Shown piece after piece: positions 37,461 to 49,400 of a stretch of DNA of 64,000 nt. Position 1 is the stretch's first letter. Each line of letters begins with the position of its first letter. A program made the translations under genes and the position numbers. Below the pieces are notes generated by a model. That model was not told where the DNA came from. It saw only the letters and a list, made by a program, of their open reading frames with translations, and ran no database searches. Origin of the DNA: Capitulum mitella (lineage: Eukaryota > Arthropoda > Thecostraca > Pollicipedomorpha > Pollicipedidae); NCBI GenBank assembly GCA_030062745.1, contig CP099839.1, positions 37,900,816 to 37,964,815 on the forward strand. The letters are read 5' to 3'.

Positions 37461-40400
37461 CTACGGCAGGTCCAGCCGAGGCGGCGCCGTCATCACCAGG
37501 CCCTGGTCGTCGTCGTCGAGCGCCTCGTGCAGCAACGAGGTGTCGGCGTGGCCCTCGCCCGGCCCGGCGCCGCCGGAGGACTCGGTCCGTCCCGGCGCCG
37601 CCGCACCGCCGGCGGAGGTCGCGTTCTCTCCGGACTCGTCCGGCGCCGTCCCCGCCGGGACAGCCTCCGTGACGGTCTCCGCAGGCTCTGCAGTCGTCTC
37701 CGCGCCTCCCGCCGGCACGGTCTCAGCGGAGAGCCCCGGCGTGATCTCGGAGACCGCTTCCGACGAGCTGCCGGCCCCTGTTTCCGGCGCGTTTCCCAAT
37801 GTCGGGCCTCGGAGGGAGCGTCAGCGCCGGCAGCCCCGACGGGCGTCCCGGGCGCCACCTCGGGCTGAGCGGCGGTCGTGACCGGCCCGGCGGCTGCCGC
37901 TCCCCGTGGGGCCGCCGCTGCCGCCGCCGCGCCCGCCGGCTCCGGCTCCGGCTGGCTGTCCTGCAGGAACTCCTGCAGCGGCGTCACCAGCGTCTGCACG
38001 TCCAGCGTGGCGATACCCTGCCGACGCCAGACAGAACGTCACTTCTGTATCTCCAGCTGGCATTCTCCTCAAGATGGTGCCAATGGACGCATCAACGAGC
38101 CGAGTCCGCATGAACACCAAACGCCAGCGGCAGTGAGCGGTGCATGAACGCGGAGGCCAGGCTCATACAGCACGAGACGTCCCTGAAAGTATTCTATCCA
38201 CTAGTGACTTCCAAACACTTCACTAGCAGAAAACCGTCGCATCAACCACCTCTACAAATAAGGCAGAGCGCGACAAAAGGAGTTTTAAAGCGCTGTGGAG
38301 CACTTCCAGATTACAGATAAACCACGGTAGAGCTAGGCGCTCGAGGCCGGGGGAGGGGACAGAGGGGAGACGAAGGCGGCGCTGTCGGAGCGGGCCCGGG
38401 CACCACGTACCCGTTTTTGCGCGGCGGAGACGGAGAGGCCGAGCGCTGGCGCCAGCTGATCGGCCGGGAACACGGCCGCCAGACAGCGGCTCAGGTAAGG
38501 CACCAGGTCACGCGCCAGGCACCGGCAGAACCGGCTGTAGCTGCGCCTCTCGGCCTCCGTCAGACCCTGGCTGTCCTGCGGGGGGGGGGGACGGGGAGGC
38601 GTCAGTCACCGCACCTCAACGTAGGCGGGTACGGACTCCGAACATCGGAATGTTTATGTCGGCTGCACATGACGTGAGCCGCGACAGGCCGGAGGAGGCT
38701 ACTGAGAGACTTGGTCCTTCGGCAAAAAAAGCAGTTATTTTTAGACATGGTGCGCCTGATATCATTCCGCTACATGAAATGCAGTGCACAGCGCTCTAAC
38801 GTGATCTGTCTCGCATCATGACACTTGTTTATCCCTAAATGGTAAACCCCAGTCCATCCCGTACATCGCCTTCATTTTCAGGGACATACCCGTATTTCCG
38901 CTCCAACTGGTCGACGAGCGGCGACCCACTCGCGCTACGATTAAGCGTTGCCTTGCCTTCCATGCAGTGTGGTACAAGGCAAAGGCCTTTCCCCGTCATG
39001 CATTAGGAGTTAAGTAAAACTACCTTCAGCAATACGAGGTCGACGGGGCAGGCGGCCCATGTACAGTTCTGTACGGCAGACGTGGGCAGCCACCTCGTAA
39101 CGTACACAAGACGCCAGAATTCCGTCCTTATCATGTGACCGATGCTGACCACCCGTCCGTTCCTTGGAGCGTGTCCAACTGTCCGTACCGTGTGCTGGAT
39201 GTCTACAACTCGTTCGTACCGTGTGAAAGAGGTCCATAACTGGTTCGTACCGTGTGGCTGAGGTGTATAATTCGTTTGCACCGCATGTTAGAGGTCGATG
39301 ACCCGTCTGTGCCGGGTGGTAGAGGCCTATCACCCTTCCGTGACGTTTGGCAGAGGTCTATAACTTGCCCGTGCCGTGTGGCGGAGGTATATAACACGTT
39401 TGTACCGTGTGGTTCACGTCTATAACCTGTCTGTATCGTGTGCCAAAGGTCTATAACCCGTCCATACCGTAAGGTAGAGGTGTGCAATCCGTCCGTAACG
39501 TGTGGTGGAGGTCTACAACCAGTCCGTAACGTGCAATGGTCTATAAACAGTCCGTGCCGTGTGCTAGATGCCTATAACCCCTCTGCAACGTGTGGTAGAG
39601 GTCTATAACGCGTCCGCACCGAGTGACAGAGGTCTACAACCCGTCCGCACCGTAAGGCAGAGGTCTATAACCCGTCCGTGCTGTGTAGTGGAGGTCTATA
39701 ACCCGTCCGTGCCGTGTAGTGGAGGTCTATAATCCGTCCGTGCCGTGTAGTGGAGGTCTATAACCCGTCCGTGCCGTGTGGTGGTCTGTAACCCGCCCGT
39801 GCCGTGTAGCAGAGGTCTATAACCCGTCCGTGCCGTGTGATAGAGGCCTACAATCCGTCCGTGCCGTGTGATGGAGGTCTATAAACAGTCCGTGCCGTGT
39901 GGTGGAGGTCTATAACCTGTCCGTTGCGTAAGGTAGAGGCCTATAACCCGTCCGTACCGTGTGGTGGAGGTCTATAACCAGTCCGTAACGTGTGGTGGTC
40001 TATAAACAGTCCATGCCGTGTGCAAGATGCCTATAACCCATCTGTAACGCGTGGTAGAGGTCTATAAGCCGTCCGTACCGTGTGGTAGAGGTCTTTAACC
40101 CGTTCGCACCGTGTGGCAGAGGTCTATAACGCGCCCGCACCGAGTGACAGAGGTCTACAACCCGTCCGCACTGTAAGGCAGAGGTCTATAACCCGTGCGT
40201 GCTGTGTAGTGGAGGTCTACAACCCGTCCGTGCCGTGTAGTGGAGGTCTATAACCAGTCCATGCCGTGTGGTGGAGGTCTATAACCCGTCCGTACCGTGC
40301 GGTGGAAGTATATAACCTGTCCGTACCGTGCGGTGGAGGTACACCCTTGTGCAAATTAATCGACTCAGTACAGTTTTTCCATGTTTTTCGAAGATACTGT

Positions 40401-43400
40401 TTTGTTATACAATCACACAATGATTTCCACTATCACAGTCATGTTTTTTAACAATGTTTGTTCGTAGGCTTTTATAAGAGCTTTTTCAAAGTGAGTTTGG
40501 AACCAGTGTGTACTGCGCATGCGCGAACTTTGGTTGGCTGATGCGTCAGCGGCATTGATTCACTGAGCATTCATCGTACACACACAACAGCTCTAACACA
40601 ATAGACATCACGCCTAGGCAGCCGACGAAGATTTTTACTTTATTCGAACATTCTGAGAAGTCACAAAAAGAGATCGCTAAGATAACTGGTGTCAGTCAGC
40701 ACTCAGTCTCACGGATTATAAAACAAGGAGTTACTACTGGATCTCTGTCACCAAAACGAAAAGGGAATTGTGGAAGAAAACGAAAAACGACGCCGAGAGA
40801 TGATCTGTATTTGATACGTCAAAGCAAATTTGCACCACGAAAGACTAATGATGATCTGCAAAAAGATCTAGCCGGATCTGGAATTAGTGTAAGTTCGAGC
40901 ACTGTTCGAAGGAGGCTTCTAGAGACCGGTCGGAGGGCTCACAGACCACTAAAAAACAACTTCTTACAGAGAAAATGAAGGCTAAACGTTTGTTATGGGC
41001 AAAAAAGTACCGGCACTGGACAAAGGAAGACTGGCGGGAAGGTCATGTTTTCGGACAAAAGCCATTTTTTCGTTCAGGGACAAAGGAGTCAACATATCCG
41101 ACGCTCTCCTGCTGAGAAAGTCCGTGAAGGTCACATCAACCAAACCGTGAAACACCCCGAAAAGAAAATGTTTTGGGGTTGTCTCAGTTTCCGTGGCGCG
41201 GGATCACTTCATCCTGTCGAAGGAATGATGAAATCTGCCCAGTACATCGACGTGATTCGGAGAAAGGCGATTCCAGACATGCAGAAGGCGTTTCCAGATG
41301 GTTCAGGGGTTTTTCAACAGGACCTGGCTCCTTGCCATATGTCGAAGATTGTGACCAATTTTTTTTCAAAACAAACAAGATAAATGTTTTGGACTGGCCG
41401 GGAAACTCGCCGGATTTAAATCCTATAGAAAATTTATGGTCTATCATAAAGACTCGTCTCCGCAAAAAGGATTGTACAACCAAAACCAAGCTGATACAAG
41501 CCATAATTCGGGTCTGGTACCACGACGAACAAATAAAAGAAAACTGCGAAAACTTGATAGATTTCATGCCCAAGCGGGTTTCTTAAGTGCCAGACAATAA
41601 AGGTGGTCATACTACGTATTAAAATGTGAAAAATAAGAAGAAATTACGTGAATAAATCATTATTTTAACAAAAACTATAATTTTTATTGTTTTGAGTGTT
41701 TGAGTCAATTAATATGCACAAGGGTGTATATAACCCGTCCGTACCGTGTGGTAGAGGTCGACGACGCGGCCGACGACGGCCGTCAGACTGTCTCGGAGCC
41801 GTCCGGCCACCTGGTGGACCAGCCCCAGCGCCGGACACAGCCGCAACTCGTTGAAGGCAGACAGCAGGCCGTTGCAGTAGTGGGCCAGCGGCAGGTAGTC
41901 CAGCAGCGAGAGCGGCGGTAGCAGAGCGTCCTAGGGAGGTGAGCACGGCTACAGTGACCACAAGCTCCAGGGACCACACGCTCGCAGCCAACTGAACAGC
42001 GGTGAAGGCGGCGGCAGGCGGCCCTCCGTAATGAATGGCTACAGCGGACAGTCGACTCAACGCAGAACGCAATCAATATATTCGCAGACTTACGGCGGGG
42101 GTAACAGAGGGAGGTCTTAGGTCGAGATTCTCGTTTGTAGGCAAGCAACAGGTGGAACAGAATTGTAGGCAAGCAACAGGTGGAACAGTCATTTCAACAC
42201 TGGCTATAACATTCCCTTCATAAACGATGCAAGCCTTCGACGAGACTCACTCAGGATCTTCCTCTCTGATTGAGCAAACTAAAATATCGTTTGGCAGGCG
42301 TCTGGCGACCACCACACAACCCTTCATCAGCTACATTCTTCTGAGACTAAACAACAACGTCATGAAGTCACTATGATGCAACAGCTGCCCACTTTATTGT
42401 TGGCTTTGGACCACCCCTCTGGCTTATAACCCCCATCCACCGCAGTTTCTCTCTCACCACAACTACGATCCCTCTCCGAAGTTTCCCGGTTCCCTAGAAC
42501 CCGTGACCGGTTCTCTCACCTGCGACGAGCCTGCGTCCGGGACGGAGACGCCCGCGGGCACGACACGGGCCTTCATGCAGGTGAAGGCGTCCATGTTCTG
42601 CCTGAACCGGGCCGTGGCGGCGTCCACGGCGCGCTCGAACTGCGCCAGCGCCGCGCTCTGGAAGAGCGGCGCCGCCAGCGGCCGCAAGGTCGGCGCCGAT
42701 CCGCGCCAGGCTCAGGCCGAAGTACATGGTCTGCGAGAGCAGCGAGTCCAGCCGGCCGCCGACGCCGCGCGCCAGGTCCTGGCGCAGCGTGTTCAGAAAC
42801 TGGTCCACCTGTGGGAGCGGACGGACTGTCAGCCTCTTCAGTACAGCGGTACAGCGTGTTCGGAAACTGGTCCACCTATCGGGAGGGCGGAAGGTCAGCT
42901 CATGTACCCGCACGGCGTGTTCAGAAACTGTCAAGTCCACCACAAGGGAGGAAAGGAAAGAACAGACAACAGTCAGACTGCTTTAGCCAAAGCCACACAA
43001 TGACCTAACAAGACCTCGGACCACGATGGCAGAAAAACGTTCATGGCAAACTACCAGCCAGAGGCGCTGGAAAATTCGATAAACTACTGAAACAGAGCCT
43101 ATCTATAGAGCAGTTCACTCCCGCAAGACAAGTCATATTTAACCCAGATCGACTAAAGTCCACCACCTCGTGCAATGCAGTTAGTGTGACCAGCTCTGAC
43201 AGCAGTCGTCTCAGACAAGCGGTGCGGCCCACCTTGAGGTTGATCCACTCGTAGAAGATGGCGGGCGCGGCCTCGTCGGTACCGGCCTGCAGCAGCGCGC
43301 TCTCGTCGCTGAATACGGCCCGGTACTGGGTGACGATGTCGAACAGGCCCACCCGGCTCACCTCGATCGTCTTCGATATGTGGTGGTACGCTGCCGGCAC

Positions 43401-46400
43401 AATTACAGAAGTGGTGATATGCTGACGCCACAGTTACAGTACTGGTGGCAAGCTGTCGGCACTACTGCTGGCGTGGCGGTATGTTGACGGCACAATGACA
43501 TTAGTGGTGGTACATTTTCGAGACAATTACAGTAGTGGTGGCACGCTGTTGACACAAGGAAAGAAGTGATGGTACAATGTCGTCACAATGACGGTAATGA
43601 TCGCACGTTGTTGGCACAATTACAGTACTGAAGGTACGCTGTCGGCACAATTACCGGTAGTGGTGGTACGCTGTCGGCACAATTACACTAATGGTGGTAA
43701 GCTGTCGGCACAATAACAGACGTGTTTGTACACTGTCAGCACCATTTCAGTTGTGGAGGTACGCTGTCGAGACAGAGAAGTGGTGTCAGACTGTCGGCAT
43801 AATTACAGTAGTGGGGTACGCTGTCGCCTTAGTTACAGTAGCAGTCGCATTTTACAACACTGCCTTACACAAAATTACAACAGTGCATGCAGTCCAGCTG
43901 GCGACCGGTCCACTGTCGGCACCCTCCCGCTCCCCCCCCCCCGACGGGGGGCACCAGTTAGTGACCAGTTCACGGTCAGATTCCGCCCACCACCACTCAC
44001 GGTCGTCACGGCTGATGTTGGCCAGCTGGTCGTCCAGCCAGGCGTTGCGGGCCTGGAGAAACTTCAGCCGCAACTCGAACTCCGTGTACACCTCCATACG
44101 GCGCAGGTGGCCTGACGAAAGAGCGCGCGTGTCACAGACGGCGAGCAACGCGGACCGCACGGGGATGAACCGACACGGACGGCGGACGCGGACCTCGAAA
44201 GCAGGGGTCCGTGTGGCGAGCCGTCACTAATAACGAGCGGCTCCCCCGCTAACAGCGACACGTAAGATCCTATCAGAGAAGAGTCGACTAGCTTGTTCGT
44301 TCAATTCGAGGCGAGGCTGTCAAATCCAGGCCTGTCCGGGTTTACATCCACAAGTGCGGTCACATACCGATAACCTTCAGACACTGCGGCAGCTGGATGT
44401 TGGTGCGGAGCTGGGACACCAGCTGGGACAGCATCAGACGGTATGCCATCTGGACGTCACTGACGATACTCTGAAACAACAACGACATGTGGTTTACACC
44501 ACGGCGTCTGACTTATACTAGCTAGGAAACCATCACACGATGCGCTATCAGTACGTCACTGACGATACCCTTTGGTAACACCACCGCGATCACATCACAA
44601 GCCTGGAATGATGTCAGGCGGGACAAAATCACACGTTCGTCCACCGGCGTGTGCGCGTGTGTCTGCGTCACCGGCGATACCATTCAGCACCATCGACTGA
44701 ATAATTCCCCTAGATGTCACGAAAACTGCCGCACGGCTTCGGTACACGCCGGCACACATTCAACGGCGCTAGATTCGGTCACGCGGGCGAACTAGAGAGC
44801 TTCGGCGGACCGGTTTTCCCGTTCTCTGCGCGTCCGCCGGAGCAGAGGGCGGCCGGCGCAGCCCTCGGTGCCGACCGGCGGCGCCTCCGACCGGTCCAAC
44901 TCACCTCCACCAGCTTAATGTTGCCGTGCTTCTTCTCCAGCCCGCGCACGTGCGTCACCAGCTCCATGGCCTGGTCGTAGTAGCCGTTGCGGACGCCGGT
45001 GTCCATGAGCTGCGGCAGCTCGAGCACCTCGAGCAGCTCGGTGTGCTTGGTGAGCGTGGACGTGTTGAGTCGGCGCCGGGCGTGGATATCGGCGCCGCGG
45101 CGGCCGAACTCGGCGCAGCGGGCCGAGAACTCCGGCAGCTCGGCCAGCAGGTGGTCCAGCCGCTCCTCCACGGCGGTAAACTGCAGCACCCGCAGGAGGG
45201 CCGTCACAGGGTGTCCTACACGGACAGATGGTCCAGCCGTCCCTCCACAGAAGACAGTTATCGGGGAGGAGGGTCAGAGTAGGTGCAACAAAGACAGGAC
45301 GCTCAGCTGCTGTTCCTCCACAACAAGCAACAGGGGAAGGGGTCCGTGCAAAAGCATAGGTACGTGGATGATTCAGGCGCTGTGACATCGAGATGAGACA
45401 GCTGCCACAAAAAGGCACAAAAGAACAATTGCCTTCTCGGTAAGAAACGAGCCCAAACACATTTACCATTCCGGAAAAAAAAACAGCCCAGTCCACCTTT
45501 CTCCTGACAACGACACGGCGCCAGGCATTGGTCACACTACAACGCCATCCACGTCCGTGAGCCGGGTATTCCTCCCACATATAACGGCGTCGGGGTGGCA
45601 GACTCCAGGCAGCCCTCTCCCAAACGCCCTGCGTTCGCCGTCCGCCGTCCGCCACCCTACACGGCACGGTCACTCACCTCCCGCAGCACGGTCACTCACC
45701 TCCACGGCACGGTCACTCACCTCCACGGCACGGTCACTCACCTCCCGCAGCACGGCCACTCACCTCCACGGCACGGTCACTCACCTCACGCAGCACGGCC
45801 GACGAACACTCGGCCGTCTCCACGAACGTCTTGTAGTTCTGGAACGCCAAGTCCTGGGTCTGCTGCAGCGTGTGCGCCATCTCCTCCTGGATGCGGGCCC
45901 CCTCGGTGCCTGATGGCAGGGCGGGATGACGTCACAGCCAGGCAGAAGCAGACTGCAACACGGCTGGCGCATCTAGACGCATGTGGCTTCGTGCGCGCGG
46001 GGAGGAAGGCGTCGACTGGGCTGGACGTCAATCCAGCCTGGCATCGACTGTCCTTTCCGTCCTGAATGCGTCAGTTTCAAAGGCTGAAGAACACAGTTCT
46101 TTGCGACACATTGCGTCCCCGATTTTTGAGTGTCTTTTATCGGACATCGACAAAAGATCAAGATATTTGGCTGTAGTGGCTTGATATATCCAACACACAC
46201 TGAGACATCCTGATGTCAACATCCACAGAATTCATGTTCTTTTGTACCACTGTCATGGCTAAATTAGGACTCTTCACGATGACAACAGGCCAATTCATTT
46301 GCTGCCGCCGACTGAGCAGGCTCGTACAAAACCACAGATGGTTTTATTATGATCTATGAAAATGAGCATTGCTGCACGATGGCATTTTATGCTCCTTATT

Positions 46401-49400
46401 TCAATTACGTTGTATATCTAATCTTTCAGAGACCAATAAGCTAGGAGCACAATGAGGAATTCGCCCTGCGCTGGAACATGCAGGGCGAATCTACACCACA
46501 GAAGACGAAAATGACGTTTCAAGCCATGATGGAGGAAAGTAGAAATATAGCACAAAGCAATTTAATATCATCGGTTTGGATCGCACGAGCTTACTCATTA
46601 CAAACAACATGTCACAAAATGAGACCTTTCAAGATCAGGCCACAATCCAATGCAAGCTGTAATTCTTTTGAAACCTTGTACAGTGTAATTTTAAAGTAAA
46701 CTTGCACTTATTTGAATATGCACACCAATATTGCAGAAATTTGTCTTCACAATGAGGGGGAGGCCCAACAGCTGGCTGATGGCCGACCAGCCTGAGGACT
46801 GGACCATGTGACCAGCCCTGAGACTGGACAGCTGGATCTGGACCACATGACCAGCTCCAAGACTGGACAGCTCACTGGCATCTAGACCACATGACCAGCT
46901 TCGGGGCCAGACAGCTGACTGACACCTGGACCACATGATCAGCCCTGAGACTGAACAGCAGACCAGTGTCTGGACCACGTGATCGGCCGAGACTGGGCAA
47001 CTGAAAGGCATCCAGATCATGTGACCAGCTTTAAGGCCAGACAGCTGAATGGCATCTGGACCATGTGACCAGCCACCACCATGCTGACCAGCGTTTGGAC
47101 CACATGACCAGCCCTGAGGCTGGACAGCTCACCAGCAACATTGCCACATGACCAGCACTGAGACTAGACAGTTGTCTGGCATCTGGACCATGTGACTAGT
47201 CCTAAGACTGGACAGCTGACCAATGACATAGCCTGAAGTCTGGACCATGTAAACAGCTCTCGGACTAGACAGCTAAACATGTGGCTGAGATCCTCCAAAA
47301 GAAATAGGCAGAATGCACAAACAGAAACCACCAACAGCAGAAAGGTTGGGTAGAGGTAAGACAGCCAATGCATACTCACGCAGCTTTTCCACCCCAAAGG
47401 TGCTGATTTGCGCCAAATAGTTGTTGACCTCAACATCATTTTCCAGCTCTGAAACGGTCAGGGCAGTAAGCGTACCTCATTACTGCAGTTCCCACATAAA
47501 TACTCAGCATAAATTCTATCTTTTGCAACTGTCACGACAATTTCTAATATTAACTTACTTTACAGTTACAGGTGCAGGTCAACCCAAAGACTTACTGGAC
47601 CTGGCGGTCACACAACACATTTTCACAGAGCACTTATTTTCCGGCAAAAATAGCATAAATAGCATAAAAATCATACAACATATGGTTTTAAGGCAACTCA
47701 TTGTGATCCAGCACTGCATAGTGAGGATGCACCGGATATCCAGTCCGGCCGGATCTCCGGCCGGATATTTGAGATTATCCGGTATCCGGTATCCGAGATA
47801 TTTCCGTGATCCGGCTGGATATTGCCGGATATTTGGCATTGCGGTGTATGACTGAGATTGAAATGTTCACCAATAAAACCGTTTCAGAAGAAACATGCCT
47901 TGTTCCATCAAACTGTCGATGTGCCTGACAGTTCCAAGGTCTGTATAGAGCACTACTTTTTCTTCTTAGTTCGGAAGGGTTGAGACATTATTTGCAAGGG
48001 TTGTACTCAAGCTCCATGTAGTGTAACAACAGCCAACATATGCTCGGTCGTCCATTTCGCATCATCTTCCTATTTTCCAAACATTTTTATTTGTCTCAAA
48101 TACTTTTGTCCAAATTCATTAACCCTCGCCCATTACAGGAGGGGCGGGGGCCTGGTGCAACCACTGCTGAGGTTTTCCGAGGGTCAAGAGCTTATGTCAT
48201 GTGGTCATGAGCTACGACGGGAAACATTATTTTCTCTCTTTGGGGATTCCATAGGAAACAGGTATTCCAAAACAACCTAGATATTCGGACTGGTCTAGTT
48301 GTATGGAATCACATGGTACACATTTCGTGCAGTTTATCTTTTATTTCATCTAAACAGGACACAATGCAGCGAATGCCTGACTTTTGCTCCGACGGGCGGA
48401 GCGGTGTCGGCTGCGGAGAGATGAGTCTGTAGTGCGAAGGCATGCCTAAAACTCGACTTTGTACACTCTTAAGGTATCTAAGTTACGATTTTCAGCCAAA
48501 TCGCGGTCACCCTAGGTCAATGGCTTCAGATGACCGCGGATGACCTAAGATGACCCTTACATATTATTTGACAACAGCGTTTGATAACTGAGATGGTACA
48601 TTTGATTTCAGCATTTATCATTGTTTACAAAAAATGCTTCTACAGCTCCGAGAACGCATTTAAGCCGACGACCCCGCTTGACAAGCATTGACCTAGCATG
48701 ACCCGGATCGGACTCCGTGGGTGAAATACAATCATGTGATGTACAGATAGATTCATAATTGATTGACGAACAATATGATATCCGTTCCGTTTCATCATCA
48801 TTTACTCTTTGACGTTCATTTGCACTTAAACTCAGAAAAGTGCAATTTTCTGTCAATCTTTGACATTTGACCCGATCTGGAAGGTCATCCGTTGACCTAA
48901 GAGCTTAAAAAGGGATGCCAGTCGCGAGATATCGTCACGTGCAACACGCTGTTTTTCCGCGACGCTCTAGAACGCAAGGTGCTGAAATGGCTGGGGGGTC
49001 GTACCAACCTCCCTCCCCCTACAAGTCCGCCTTGGGCAGAAAGCCCTATACGGGCAAGGGTTAACGGCCTTGGCGCGGCCAAGGGGGGGGGGGCCTGGGA
49101 GCCCGGGCTTCCTCCTTAGGCCCACAATTTCTGTGAAAACCATTGCACATCGTCTTCCCAGCACGCGGTTTTCGTATCATTTCGGTTCGCACCGGGCTCC
49201 GGTCCCCCTTCTCAAGAAATCCCTGGTTGCGATCCTGGTTAAGGAACAATATACCTCAGTGGACATACCTTACTATTTGTACAGATTGCTTATCAAGCCA
49301 GCTATTTGAGGTCAACCTGGGCGCTATCATGGCATTCTGCACACTCTGCAGCCGTAGCCCTTTGCATTCAGCCAGAGACGGTGACCGGTGGTCCACGCTA

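Noticed and set aside
36972-37868. Plus-strand open frame of 298 codons
   Set aside because: Half of it is antisense to the last COG8 exon and the rest lies in AT-rich sequence with no recognisable domain or consistent codon use.
39003-39487. Minus-strand frames with repeated YTSATRYGRV-like peptides
   Set aside because: They are translations of the 31-bp array in COG8 intron 9, not a gene.
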